A DNA stretch of 64,000 bases from an uncultured Paracoccaceae bacterium (GCA_938092015.1 CALKOT010000004.1:1-64000), one strand, 5' to 3'. Positions 9,472-18,271 are shown, numbered from the stretch's first letter. Translations and numbers: made by a program. Notes: a model not told the origin generated them from the sequence alone.

Positions 9472-10599
9472 CTAAACGATCAGCTCAAACTTCGCCTCAG
9501 CATACGACTGCCCGTTGATCTGAACCTCCACCGCATGCTGCCCGGCGTAGTACACCCGCGTCGTAATCGGCTTGATCGCGTGCCGCTTCGACAGCGTCGC
9601 TGACTTACCCGTCCCAAGCTCCATAACCTTCCACTTGAACGTCTTCGGCGTTGTCCCGCCGTTCGCTTTGCGGTGATGGATCACATAGTCGATGATCAGT
9701 GGCTGGGTGGTCTTCGCCTTTGATGTGACCGTGGCTGAAAACTCCAGATGCCCGCCCATGTTCACGACAGGCGCGGCGAGGGTAATGGGGGAGACGTCAA
9801 CCTCCGCCAGGCCATATCCCAGCGCCGCCAGTGTCGGTGCATGACCCGCCTTGATCAGCGTCCGGCAGGCGTGTTTGACCAACCGCACACGATTTTTTGG
9901 CGCTTCTTTCAGCCAGTCCGCCGCGATTTCGGCGATCAGGTCTGGATGATCCTTGGCGATGTCGTTGAGGGAGTTGGCGACAGAGCGGCGGACGTATTCC
10001 GACGGGTCATCGCGCAACTGGGTTAAAAGCGGCAACAGGGGCTGAGGGTCCTGTACGAAGCTCTGCAATCGCAATCCCCAGGGCAAACGGGGGCGCGTGC
10101 CCTCTGACGCAAAGCGGCGGACGTTGTAATTGTCATCCTCGGCCCATTTGCGTGCGATCTCTACGCCACGTTCAGGATCGGCGATCAGGAACGGGCGGAC
10201 GGCGAATTCTGAGGTGAAGCGCTTTGTCATCTCAGCCAGAACGCCCATCGCGTAGTCGAAATCATCCAGCCCTCGCGCGGCGACGATCTCGGCCATCGGC
10301 ATGATAGCCCAGCCGCAAATGCCGAGGGTTTCGATATCCTCTGCTTTCCAATCCTCGTCAGTTTTGGGCGAAAGACTGGCCAGCATCACCTTGCATGCAG
10401 CGCGGAAGTCGGCGGGCAGCAGCTTGTTGAGCGCGGCCTGGATATGGGTGGCTCTTTCCTTCATCTCCAACTCATCGAGACCGTCGCAGGCCGTCCTGAT
10501 GAACGTTGCGCGGTCAAAGGTCGGAGCGGCCTTTTGCAGATGATCGCTCATTGCTGAGATCAGCGCCGGATTGAAAAGATTTTTGAAAGGTTCAGGCAT
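9472..10599 (-). CDS. DNA alkylation repair protein, HEAT-repeat (AlkC/AlkD-like)
   Basis: A 375-residue protein starting MPEPFKNLFNP, the usual N-terminus of AlkC-type glycosylases. Helical HEAT-like repeats follow (residues about 60-260), with the landmarks DDNYNVRRFASEGTRPRLPWG and DDPSEYVRRSVANSLNDIAKDHP, where the Arg/Asp surface contacts DNA in AlkC/AlkD. The C-terminal 100 residues (PITLAAPVVNMGGHLEFSATV) are a beta-rich, Ig-like extension known from long AlkC forms. The family excises alkylated purines such as 3-methyladenine. The assignment to AlkC rather than AlkD is by the N-terminus and the extension. Confidence 0.85.
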   Translation of the reverse strand: MPEPFKNLFNPALISAMSDHLQKAAPTFDRATFIRTACDGLDELEMKERATHIQAALNKLLPADFRAACKVMLASLSPKTDEDWKAEDIETLGICGWAIMPMAEIVAARGLDDFDYAMGVLAEMTKRFTSEFAVRPFLIADPERGVEIARKWAEDDNYNVRRFASEGTRPRLPWGLRLQSFVQDPQPLLPLLTQLRDDPSEYVRRSVANSLNDIAKDHPDLIAEIAADWLKEAPKNRVRLVKHACRTLIKAGHAPTLAALGYGLAEVDVSPITLAAPVVNMGGHLEFSATVTSKAKTTQPLIIDYVIHHRKANGGTTPKTFKWKVMELGTGKSATLSKRHAIKPITTRVYYAGQHAVEVQINGQSYAEAKFELIV

Positions 10600-10693
10600 G
10601 CTTAAAGACTGCCGGGTCGGGCGGCGCTGGGCAAGAGCTTACGCCGAAATTGTGACGACCGGGATCGTCGGATCAAACCCGACCCATTTCAGA

Positions 10694-11278
10694 TCATCCG
10701 GCGTAGTCCTCAGCCTGCAAGTCAGTCCCAACGACAAAATTGTAGCCGTCGAGCACCAATTGAAACGTGACTTCCATCTCTGCCATCGTGCTTGGCGTGA
10801 AGAGCATCACAAACCCTTCCCACCCCGAACGCTGATCGGCCCATGGGTGGCTGACTGCCCATCCTTAGGCGACTGCTTCACGGGCGCGTTCTGGGGGAAG
10901 AGAGGCATGTAAACTGCCATCTGGATGGACATGGGCGAATTCCCGCCCGCCGACAATGACGTCTGGCCTCGCCAATGGCAGATCATCAAGCAACCAAAAC
11001 CCTTGCGCGCCGGGCAGGGACACGACTGTTGGTCTTATCTCAACATTCGGCAACGCAGCGATGCAGTGAAGAAATGAGGCGTTAACCTCTGGCGCGGGTT
11101 GGACGCCCAGCTGGACATGCGGGACGCCGGCTGTCGTTTTGACCGGCGGCCCCGCTCTTTCTGGCAGCGGGCGTTCTTCCGCCAAAGCCCCGCTACAAGC
11201 AATCAGGCCGATGACCAGAACCGTTGAGACGCAGCTTTTGAGCGAATGCACAAACTTCATTTCAATGATGCCAGTCAT
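10694..11278 (-). pseudogene. luciferase-family (DUF5519) lipoprotein interrupted by a stop codon
   Basis: Reading from ATG 11276-11278 (AGGAGG at 11284-11289) gives a lipoprotein signal with lipobox LIAC near residue 28, then LGVQPAPEVNASFLHCIAALP, VSLPGAQGFWLLDDLP and GGREFAHVHPDGSLHASLPP, which match the luciferase/DUF5519 family. After ERAREAVA there is an in-frame TAA at 10865-10867. The same frame then continues with the family's C-terminal part, GWAVSHPWADQRSGWEGFVM and EMEVTFQLVLDGYNFVVG, to a TGA at 10694. A single base change (GAA to TAA, for example) explains the stop. The truncated product would lack the conserved C-terminal third. It sits 15 bp downstream of the SnoaL-like gene and probably shares its transcript. 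Confidence 0.8.
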
Positions 11279-11293
11279 GTCAGCCTCCTGATC

Positions 11294-11776
11294 TTACTTG
11301 CCGCTCAACTGGCGCAGTGCGCTGGCCCAGTCCTCGACGTGATGCGTGTCGACGATCTTACCATCTTTGATCGTATGAATGTCGATGGACATGATATCGA
11401 AACCGCGCCCCTGACCGTCGATGCCAAACATTGACCCTTGTGGCGTACCTGTCGCGCGGCCGCGAACGATGACCTTGTCGCCAGTCTCGATGACTTCAAT
11501 CATTTCCCAGTTCATGTCTGGGATCAGGTTGCCGAACCCGCCGATCTGGCCGACGAAAGCGCCTGGCGACTTTGTCTTGCCTGAATAGTCGCCGATGCTG
11601 ACCCAGTTATCGGCCATGACGCCGCGCGCAGCCTTGGCGTGCACTTTGGACGCCGGATTGCTCAGAAACGCGTAAAACGGCTCAACTACGGATTTCGCGC
11701 CAGCATGCGCGCTCATGGTTGCGGTGCAGACCATCAGGGTTGCCGCCGCCAGCAGCGAGAAAACTGTCGTGTACAT
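11294..11776 (-). CDS. secreted SnoaL-like / ester cyclase family protein
   Basis: A 160-residue NTF2-fold protein with a Sec signal peptide (MYTTVFSLLAAATLM, probable cleavage after AHA). The mature part shows FYAFLSNPASKVHAKAARGVMADNWVSIGDYSG, VGQIGGFGNLIPDMNWEMIEVIETGDKVIVRGRATGTPQG and a terminal KDGKIVDTHHVEDWASALRQL, the arrangement of SnoaL-like polyketide cyclase/ester cyclases. The start at 11774-11776 is favoured over one four codons earlier because GGAGGA lies 5-10 bases before it. It is divergent from the LysR gene at 11904, which most likely controls it, and upstream of the broken DUF5519 gene. Confidence 0.7.
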   Translation of the reverse strand: MYTTVFSLLAAATLMVCTATMSAHAGAKSVVEPFYAFLSNPASKVHAKAARGVMADNWVSIGDYSGKTKSPGAFVGQIGGFGNLIPDMNWEMIEVIETGDKVIVRGRATGTPQGSMFGIDGQGRGFDIMSIDIHTIKDGKIVDTHHVEDWASALRQLSGK

Positions 11777-11903
11777 TCTATCCTCCAAGTTCGGGGAACG
11801 GCCGCCTGATTGCGATGCTCCCTCATGCAGGAAAGATGGACAGATCTGTTTTGTTTTATTATATGAGATAAATCAGTTTCACTGTTCGGATATTTAAACT
11901 ATT

Positions 11904-12773
11904 CTGGATCAACTGCGTCAGATCGCGATATTCGCAAAAACCGTCGATCACGGATCTTTCCGGGCTGCGGCGCGGGCCCTTGGCATTTCGCCCTCTGTGG
12001 TCAGCCACCACATAGGCCAACTGGAAGAGCAGCTGGGCGCCGCGCTTCTGTACAGGTCCACGCGCAAGCTATCTCTGACCGAGGATGGAAAACGTCTTTA
12101 CGCACAGGCGCAGACCATGGTTGAGGCGGCAGAGACGGGCATCCAGTCCGTCGTTGATAGCGGACGCCAGGCGTCTGGAGTGCTGAACGTGACCCTTCCA
12201 GCGGTTCTATCCCAATCGGCGTTGATTGACCGGATTGCCTCGTTCTCAATCACTCACCCAAAGGCGCAGCTGAACCTCGATTTTTCGGACGCAAGACGAG
12301 AGATTATCGGATCTGGAATCGATATCGCCATAAGGATGGGATGGCTGAAGGACAGTTCGTTAAAAGCGAGAAAGCTTTACGATATTCATCGCATTCTCGT
12401 CGCTTCGACGGACTATCTTGCCAATCGCCCGCGCCCCACGTCGCCAGAGGATGTGGCCGATTGGGACTGGTTGGAACTTGCGCCTGTCCGCCTGAAACCT
12501 GATTTTCTGGGAAAGAATGGGGGCAACATCAGGCTGCAGCCGACGCCGCAACTAAGCGTCAATGACGCCAACGCCCTCTATCGGCTGGCGCGGGCAGGCG
12601 CTGGATTGGCGATTGTGCCGGATTTCCTCGCCGAAGCGGATATCGCCGCGGGGGTGGTGGAGCATGTGCTGCCCGAATGGAGCCACAGCCCGGTAGGCGT
12701 TTATGCGGTATGGCCGCCGAACGCACCGAAACAAGGCCTTACCGCATTTTTCCTCGATGCCATCGTTGGCTGA
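11904..12773 (+). CDS. LysR-family transcriptional regulator with non-ATG (CTG) start
   Basis: A 289-residue LysR regulator: an N-terminal winged helix-turn-helix (LRQIAIFAKTVDHGSFRAA, LGISPSVVSHHIGQLEEQLG) and a type 2 periplasmic-fold effector domain (residues about 90-289, RAGAGLAIVPDFLAE). LysR proteins of this type start MDQLRQI; here the codon at that place is CTG (11904-11906), preceded by ATT, ACT and a stop TAA at 11895-11897, so no ATG, GTG or TTG is available before residue 31. Starting later would remove most of the DNA-binding helix. Either CTG is used at low efficiency or the start codon has been lost. It likely regulates the divergent SnoaL-like gene through the 127-bp spacer. 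Confidence 0.85.
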   Translation: MDQLRQIAIFAKTVDHGSFRAAARALGISPSVVSHHIGQLEEQLGAALLYRSTRKLSLTEDGKRLYAQAQTMVEAAETGIQSVVDSGRQASGVLNVTLPAVLSQSALIDRIASFSITHPKAQLNLDFSDARREIIGSGIDIAIRMGWLKDSSLKARKLYDIHRILVASTDYLANRPRPTSPEDVADWDWLELAPVRLKPDFLGKNGGNIRLQPTPQLSVNDANALYRLARAGAGLAIVPDFLAEADIAAGVVEHVLPEWSHSPVGVYAVWPPNAPKQGLTAFFLDAIVG

Positions 12774-12782
12774 AACGTGCGG

Positions 12783-13535
12783 CTAGCCAGGCGGGGTTTC
12801 TTCGATCTTGACCAGACCTCTGGCCACCAGCGTCTCTCTCAGATCGTTGATCCCAGCTGTCAACGCCGCCAGATCCGCACTGCGTCCGATCAGGGTTGAC
12901 CCGAGGACGCCCCGAAAGAACGGATATGACCCGAAGGACACATCTGGATGGCGGGCGTCAACCTCACCCAACGGGCCGGCCATCTCGCCTTCGGGCGCCT
13001 CTACCCGCAAGGCCCATGACAGCAGCGGCTGACCGCCAGCCAGCGTTGGCAGAACCTCAGCCACCATTGCTTCAAATACTTTAGGCACGCCTGCCATCAC
13101 ATGCACGTTGCCGATCCTGAACCCCGGCGCCCGGCTGACCGGGTTAGCGATCAGCGTCGCGGTATCGGGGATGCGGGCCATGCGCAGGCGGGCCTCATTG
13201 ATGTCGTCTGAGCCATAGTGGTCAACCAGGATCGCATGTGCGTCATCCCGCACGCCAATGTTGTCACCGAACGCCTCAGCCACGCAGTCAGCCGTGATGT
13301 CGTCGTGTGTGGGGCCGATGCCGCCTGAGGTGAAGACGTAGTCGTACTTCCCGCTCAGCGTTTGCACTGCGTCGATGATATCGGGCTTCTCATCCGCCAC
13401 GACCCGCATCTCACGCAGGGAAACCCCGGCCTCAGTCAGTTCCTTCGCCAAATGCCAGCCATTGCCTTCGCGCGTGCGACCCGACAGGATTTCGTCGCCG
13501 ATGACCAGCATGGCTGCGGTTGGTTGAGATGACAT
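12783..13535 (-). CDS. CinA/MoaB-type molybdopterin-binding domain protein
   Basis: A 250-residue protein with the competence/damage-inducible CinA N-terminal domain (molybdopterin-binding MoaB/MogA fold): AAMLVIGDEILSGRTREGNGWHLAKELTEAGV at the start, TSGGIGPTHDDITADCVAEAF (the GGxGPTxDD motif) and NPVSRAPGFRIGNVHVMAGVP. The C-terminal nicotinamide-mononucleotide deamidase domain of full CinA is absent, as is usual for this stand-alone form. I take ATG 13533-13535 (MSSQPTAAML); the open frame further upstream runs over the start of sfsA and has no similarity. Divergent from sfsA with 46 bp between starts. Confidence 0.85.
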   Translation of the reverse strand: MSSQPTAAMLVIGDEILSGRTREGNGWHLAKELTEAGVSLREMRVVADEKPDIIDAVQTLSGKYDYVFTSGGIGPTHDDITADCVAEAFGDNIGVRDDAHAILVDHYGSDDINEARLRMARIPDTATLIANPVSRAPGFRIGNVHVMAGVPKVFEAMVAEVLPTLAGGQPLLSWALRVEAPEGEMAGPLGEVDARHPDVSFGSYPFFRGVLGSTLIGRSADLAALTAGINDLRETLVARGLVKIEETPPG

Positions 13536-13581
13536 GAAAGCCTCCTTGTCGTATGCGGCACATCGGGGTAGGCGAGGGGCC

Positions 13582-14307
13582 ATGAACTTTGGCGCACCCC
13601 TCATCCCCGGCAGGTTAATCCAGCGATATAAACGGTTTCTGGCTGACGTCGAGCTTGAAGACGACAAGTTGGGTGAGGGCCGCACCGTCACAGCCCATTG
13701 CGCCAATCCTGGCGCGATGACCGGCATGGCCGACCCTGGAATGCGGGTGTGGGTTGAGCCGAACGATGATCCGAAGAAAAAGCTGAAATTCGCCTGGAAG
13801 GTCGTCGAAGTCGAAGGTGGCCTCGTGGGCGTCGACACCGGTCTGCCAAACAAGGTGGTCGAAGAAGCGCTGCGGGCCGGCGCCATCCCAGCCTTCCATG
13901 GCTATGATGAGATCCGGCGCGAGGTGAAGTATGGAACCGGCAGCCGCATCGATTTCCTGCTGACGGGGGGCGGGCGGCCTGACTGCTATCTTGAGGTCAA
14001 ATGCGTCACCCTCCGCCGTGGCGATTGGGCGGAGTTCCCTGACACCAAAACCGCCCGTGGCGCCAAGCACCTTCACGAATTGACTGAGATGGCCAAATCC
14101 GGCGCCCGCGCCGCCACGCTTTATCTCGCCCACCGCGCCGACTACACGGATATGCGGATTGCGTCTGACATCGATCCGGCCTACTCAGCCGCCCATGCAG
14201 AGGCAAAGACAGCGGGGATGGAGACATACGCCTTCGCCGCAAGTGTATCGCTGACCAGCGTGACATTGGGCGCACAGATGACGTTCCATAACGCCGATAT
14301 GCTCTGA
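13582..14307 (+). CDS. sfsA: sugar fermentation stimulation protein SfsA
   Basis: A 241-residue SfsA protein: RLIQRYKRFLADVEL, VTAHCANPGAMTGM, and the nuclease-like core KYGTGSRIDFLLTG, CYLEVKCVTL with FPDTKTARGAKHLHEL, in which D, E and K of the PD-(D/E)XK type can be seen. SfsA is a nucleic-acid-binding protein of uncertain role, first linked to maltose genes in E. coli. ATG 13582 (MNFGAPLIPG) is chosen; an earlier in-frame ATG at 13534 overlaps the divergent gene's start. Followed after 65 bp by map; sfsA-map is a conserved pair in Rhodobacterales. Confidence 0.92.
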   Translation: MNFGAPLIPGRLIQRYKRFLADVELEDDKLGEGRTVTAHCANPGAMTGMADPGMRVWVEPNDDPKKKLKFAWKVVEVEGGLVGVDTGLPNKVVEEALRAGAIPAFHGYDEIRREVKYGTGSRIDFLLTGGGRPDCYLEVKCVTLRRGDWAEFPDTKTARGAKHLHELTEMAKSGARAATLYLAHRADYTDMRIASDIDPAYSAAHAEAKTAGMETYAFAASVSLTSVTLGAQMTFHNADML

Positions 14308-14372
14308 AATGCTTGCAACCGAAAAGTAACGCCTCTCTAATAGGCGAGATAAAGAAACCAAGGACGATCGCA

Positions 14373-15179
14373 GTGGACCAGCCCCGCTCAGACCGCACGC
14401 CGGAAGGCATCAAACTATTCGCGCCCGAAGATTTTGACGGCATGCGTGCCGCCGGTCGTCTGGCTGCCGAAACCCTTGATATGATCGCTGAACATGTCGA
14501 ACCTGGCGTAACGACTGAGGCGCTGGACGACCTGATGCACGCTTTCATGACCGAACGCGGCGCAACCCCGGCGACGCTCGGCTATCGCGGTTATCCAAAA
14601 TCCAGCTGCATTTCGCTGAACCATGTGGTCTGCCACGGCATTCCCGGCCCCAAAAAGTTGAAAAAGGGCGACATCCTGAACATCGACGTCACCTGCATTC
14701 TGGACGGCTGGTATGGCGACACCAGCCGGATGTATGTGGCGGGCGCCCTGAACCGCAAAACCGAACGCCTGATTGAGATCACGCATGAGGCGCTGATGCG
14801 TGGCATCGAAATGGTCAAGCCGGGGAATACCTTCGGCGACATCGGCCATGCCATTCAGCGTTTTGTGGAGCGGGAACGCTGCGGCGTCGTCCGCGATTTC
14901 TGTGGCCATGGTCTGGGACGCGTCTTCCACGACGCGCCAAACGTCCTGCATTACGGTCGACCGGGCGGCGGCGCTACGTTGCGCGAAGGCATGTTCTTCA
15001 CCATTGAGCCGATGGTGAATCTTGGCCACCCGGACACAAAAATTCTGTCGGACGGTTGGACGGCAGTGACGCGAGACAAGTCGCTGTCAGCGCAGTTTGA
15101 GCATTCGATCGGCGTAACGGTCGACGGCTGTGAGATTTTCACCCTGTCACCGGCTGGGAAGTTTCATCCGACTTATTGA
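14373..15179 (+). CDS. map: type I methionine aminopeptidase
   Basis: A 268-residue metalloprotease that removes the initiator methionine from new proteins. Metal ligands are visible: Asp in DVTCILDGWYGDTSRMY (two), His in FCGHGLGRVFHD, Glu in FTIEPMVN and Glu in QFEHSIGV; the substrate-positioning His is in SLNHVVCHGIP. I place the start at GTG 14373 (VDQPRSDRTPEGIKLF) because AAGGA lies about seven bases before it and family members begin just ahead of this segment; 20 further upstream codons are open from a TTG but have no similarity. Essential gene in most bacteria. Confidence 0.93.
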   Translation: MDQPRSDRTPEGIKLFAPEDFDGMRAAGRLAAETLDMIAEHVEPGVTTEALDDLMHAFMTERGATPATLGYRGYPKSSCISLNHVVCHGIPGPKKLKKGDILNIDVTCILDGWYGDTSRMYVAGALNRKTERLIEITHEALMRGIEMVKPGNTFGDIGHAIQRFVERERCGVVRDFCGHGLGRVFHDAPNVLHYGRPGGGATLREGMFFTIEPMVNLGHPDTKILSDGWTAVTRDKSLSAQFEHSIGVTVDGCEIFTLSPAGKFHPTY

Positions 15180-15246
15180 GGGTTGGTGTTTCTGCAGCAT
15201 TGAAGCGAAGCGGACGGAACGCTGCCTAACCACCCACGACCTATGG

Positions 15247-15284
15247 GCATTTGAAAGCAAATGCCTGCCGGCTTAAAGGCAGGC
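15247..15284. repeat. two adjacent hairpins between map and the cupin gene
   Basis: Two perfect stem-loops sit back to back: 15247-15253 pairs with 15258-15264 (7 bp, loop AAAG), and 15263-15269 pairs with 15278-15284 (7 bp, 8-base loop). They share two bases, so only one can form completely at a time or they stack. They lie in the convergent gap between map and the cupin gene. There is no T-run after either arm, so a simple intrinsic terminator is doubtful; an extragenic palindrome or 3'-end processing signal is possible. Confidence 0.6.
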
Positions 15285-15333
15285 GTTGGCCCGGCTCAGG
15301 GCGGATTAAGCGACAGGTGCGGCGGGGCGCACC

Positions 15334-16407
15334 CTATGTGGTCGTCTCAAAATCTGCCGCTAGCGCCACTTCCAAAACCTCCAGATCGTCTGAGCATTCG
15401 GCATAACGCTTCGCCATACCCGGCGGGATGACAAAGGCGTCGCCGGCGGACAGCCTGACGGGCGCTTCGCCTTCACTTTCCAGCGTCATCTCTCCCGCGC
15501 GGACGAAGCTGAAATGGATGTCGCAGTCATGGCGCGCCATCGGGCCATCCGTCCCACCTGATCGCGCGACATGCACGCCTGCAACGCCGCGCGTGCCTGC
15601 GCCAATGCCAGTGTCGCGTGACGTCCAACCGTCAAAGCGCCACGGCTTCCATGTCGCCTCAGCCTCTTTGTGATGTACAAAGACCTGCCCGCCAAACTCT
15701 CGCTCCGGACGATGATGGGGCGTTGGCAGTTCCATCTCGTGGTCGATCGATGTGACATGCTCCGCCGGGACGCCGATCTCAATGACTTCAAGATTATCGG
15801 AAGAATGCAGCACCCTGTGCCTGATCTGTGGCGGTTGGATCACGCAATCACCTGCTGAAAGCCGAAATTGCGGTCCCTGATCCTCGTAAACCAGATCAAC
15901 CCAGCCCGCGTGGCAGAAGATCAGCTGAAAGCCGACAGTGTGATAGTGGACCATGTCCGGCACCGGTCCTTCATCCAGAATGCGGATGTGGGAGGCGATG
16001 ATCGCCCCGCCCAATCGATCTGGAATGAGGTCGCGGTAGTTCATACCAGCCCGACCAATCACCCAAGGCGCCTGATCGGCCAGGCGCCGGGTCATGAAGG
16101 CGTGCTGAGTTGCGGGTTGCTCCATCGTTTCCACCAGCGGCGCGAATTCGACGCGCACGCCACTTGGGGCCGTCAGTGCCTCGCGCGCCTCATCGCCCAG
16201 CAGTCGGATTGTGCCCGGCGCCTCCGCCGCGCCACGCTCAAGCCGGATGCGCAGGCCGTGGCCCGAGATGATGGCGACGGCGGGATCATCCGCGGGCCAG
16301 ATCTGGTCGAGGCGAAAGCCCAAGCCTTCGTAGAACGGCAAATCATCGTGCAGGTTCAGGGTCGGCAGGCGGATTTCGGCTGTATAGGCGGGGGCGGCGG
16401 TGGTCAT
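15334..16407 (-). CDS. double-cupin protein with N-terminal VOC-like segment
   Basis: A 357-residue protein. Residues 1-75 (TAEIRLPTLNLHDDLPFYEGLGFRL, AIISGHGLRIRLERG) resemble half of a glyoxalase/VOC fold. Residues about 135-215 are a first cupin barrel (VHYHTVGFQLIFCHAGWVDLVYEDQG, LSAGDCVIQPPQIRHRV) and about 285-350 a second (ARHDCDIHFSFVRAGEMTLE, LSAGDAFVIPPGMAKRYAE). His/Glu positions of the first barrel suggest a bound metal, as in cupin dioxygenases, but no substrate can be named. A clear family name is not possible. Transcribed alone. Confidence 0.65.
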   Translation of the reverse strand: MTTAAPAYTAEIRLPTLNLHDDLPFYEGLGFRLDQIWPADDPAVAIISGHGLRIRLERGAAEAPGTIRLLGDEAREALTAPSGVRVEFAPLVETMEQPATQHAFMTRRLADQAPWVIGRAGMNYRDLIPDRLGGAIIASHIRILDEGPVPDMVHYHTVGFQLIFCHAGWVDLVYEDQGPQFRLSAGDCVIQPPQIRHRVLHSSDNLEVIEIGVPAEHVTSIDHEMELPTPHHRPEREFGGQVFVHHKEAEATWKPWRFDGWTSRDTGIGAGTRGVAGVHVARSGGTDGPMARHDCDIHFSFVRAGEMTLESEGEAPVRLSAGDAFVIPPGMAKRYAECSDDLEVLEVALAADFETTT

Positions 16408-16441
16408 GGGCGTGTCTCCTCAGCCGCAAAGGTATCTGAGC

Positions 16442-16549
16442 CTAGCGCGGAGGCAAGCCCTCGGCCCCCTCGGGCATCCCGGCCTTGCGCAGCCCATCGT
16501 AGTACAACTTGATGCCCGGAACATATTCCACGTCTGGGCGCCAGCTCAT
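16442..16549 (-). CDS. possible 35-residue small protein
   Basis: An ATG-initiated frame of 35 codons begins three bases after the stop of the cyclase/TPR gene on the same strand and ends in TAG. The peptide (SWRPDVEYVPGIKLYY at its start, many Gly/Pro) has a codon choice like neighbouring genes. It could be a translationally coupled small protein or the remnant C-terminus of a lost gene. No recognised family. Confidence 0.3.
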   Translation of the reverse strand: MSWRPDVEYVPGIKLYYDGLRKAGMPEGAEGLPPR

Positions 16550-16552
16550 CTG

Positions 16553-18137
16553 CTAAAGCGTCAGGCCCGGTGAAAGCTCAAGAACTCGCTTGATCGCCTT
16601 CTCCGCCCGTTCTTCGTCACCCACCCATATGGAAGATGCGGCTCCGATCATATGCGCGCCGATATAGTTCGGCCAGCGCGTCGTGATCTCGACATACATA
16701 TCGCTGGCGCGCTTATGCTCACCCGCCATCATCAACGCCATTGCGCGACCGTTCGTTTCCAGCTGATCCATGAAGTCCAGGGTGACGGCGCGCTTCATCT
16801 GATCGAAACAACGCAGCGCGTCCTCAGACCGCCCGCAGTAATTGTAGACCCAGCCAGCATACCCAAGCGCTTCCGGATCGAACGGTAAGTTGCGAAGGAC
16901 TAGGCGAACATCATCGACTGCGCCTTCGAGGTCGCGGCGGCGTGCAACCTTTTCTATCGCGAAGATGACGCGGGTGCTGGTGAAAGGCGGTTCCAGCGCG
17001 TCGGCCTTCTGCATCCACTCTTTCATCTTAGGTATATGGTGCGTGACATATTGGGCGCAGCCGTTGGTGACCGCGATGAGGATAAAACTGACCGCGGTGG
17101 CGTAGAGCACGACCCATTTAGGGCTCTTGTCCATTGAGATGCGAAGAACATCGATACTGCGCTCAAAGTCAGGTCCGTTGTTGACGCGGTGGAGGATGTG
17201 GCGAAGCATCAGTTGCTCTGCGGTGCAGTCTTCGTTCGCCTGGTTGGAAAAGGACGAAAGCTCAAAACCGAACAAACCGTCCATCACCGCCTGAGCTAGC
17301 GCAAAACTGGTGTCATCCTGCCAGTCGAAGCTGTCCGATAGATCACCGTCAAATTTGTTCGCCGCAACTTGTGTTCCATCCGGCGCAAGCAATCGCGCCT
17401 CCAATCGGATGCGGTCGCCGCGTGCGCGTAGGGTTGAGATAAGGCGATAATCCGTCGCCTCAGGCGCTTTGGTCGCGGCGGCTGTGAGAAAGCGATATAC
17501 ATTCAGATGCGTGGCGAGATCTCCGATCAGCGCCATCGCCAGTTCCTGAACATCGTCTCTCGGATCTTGCGTCGTGACTGGCAGGATGGCGAGCCGGGGC
17601 ATACCACCCCTTTCAATCACCGCTATGTTGCCAGCGACGTCGCCGCCGCGCACCCAAACGGGCACAGGTTCTGCGATGTTCTTCAGCTCTCGCTCGCCCG
17701 CATCATCGAAGGATGGGCGCAGCGTTCCGTCCAGCAGCGCCCGCGCGGCGCCCGAGATCGCTAAAGCGCCCGGTTCGGCGAGGTCTTGCAGCCGGGCGGC
17801 GATGTTGACGCCGTCGCCAAAGACATCCTCATCGGCTTCAGCCACATCACCCAGATGCAGGCCCATTCGCAGCTGAATCGCCCTGTCGATTTTCAATCGG
17901 TCCTGCACCTGCATGGCGCATTCCACAGCGTCGGCGACTGCGTTGAAGACGACGATCCAACCGTCGCCCATCGACTTGACGACGCGCCCATGCCGCGCGG
18001 CGACGGCGGGGCCAAGGATTTCGGCGCGCAGACGGCGGAGCGTCGCCAAGGTTCCGTCAGCATCCGCGCTCATCCGCGCTCATCAGCGCGGATGAGCCGA
18101 CCACATCGGCGAGTACGGCGGATAGTGTGCGGCGCAT
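16553..18137 (-). pseudogene. class III adenylate/guanylate cyclase-TPR protein, frameshifted by 10-bp duplication
   Basis: Starting at ATG 18135-18137 the reading MRRTLSAVLADVVGSSALMSAD is the expected N-terminus of a class III cyclase, including the first metal Asp. A perfect 10-bp tandem duplication, 18061-18070 equal to 18071-18080, then throws the frame. Taking out one copy gives SALMSADADGTLATLRRL and an unbroken 524-residue protein: cyclase domain (KSMGDGWIVVFN, FGDGVNIAARLQDLAEPGA), a middle domain (LAILPVTTQDPRDDVQELA) and C-terminal TPR-like helices (about residues 300-524). A shorter product could start at the ATG 18071-18073 but would lack the first catalytic Asp. The duplication could be reversible. 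Related to the pseudogene at 7725-9444. Confidence 0.8.
18061..18080. repeat. perfect 10-bp tandem duplication inside the cyclase gene
   Basis: The decamer CATCCGCGCT occurs twice end to end. Its length is not a multiple of three, and one copy restores the reading frame of the cyclase/TPR gene. A following near-copy (CATCAGCGCG) adds dyad character, which favours strand slippage. Confidence 0.9.
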
Positions 18138-18271
18138 CGAACCCCTCTGAATTCCCCTGACAACACGCTTAGAGCGATTTTGGCGCAGAGAGAAGTCAGA
18201 TGCCGTCAGAAGCGCTGAAAATGCCTTTTTGATGGGCAAAAATGCCTTCCAACGGTTGCCATTCCGAAATT

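Noticed and set aside
10660-10690. A stem-loop resembling a tRNA T-arm (GTCGG/CCGAC with loop ATCAAAC)
   Set aside because: The loop lacks the T54, and no matching acceptor, D or anticodon arms fit the flanking bases.
13536-13886. N-terminal extension of the CinA-type gene
   Set aside because: It lies over the sfsA coding start with low-complexity Ser/Pro content; the family start is at 13535.
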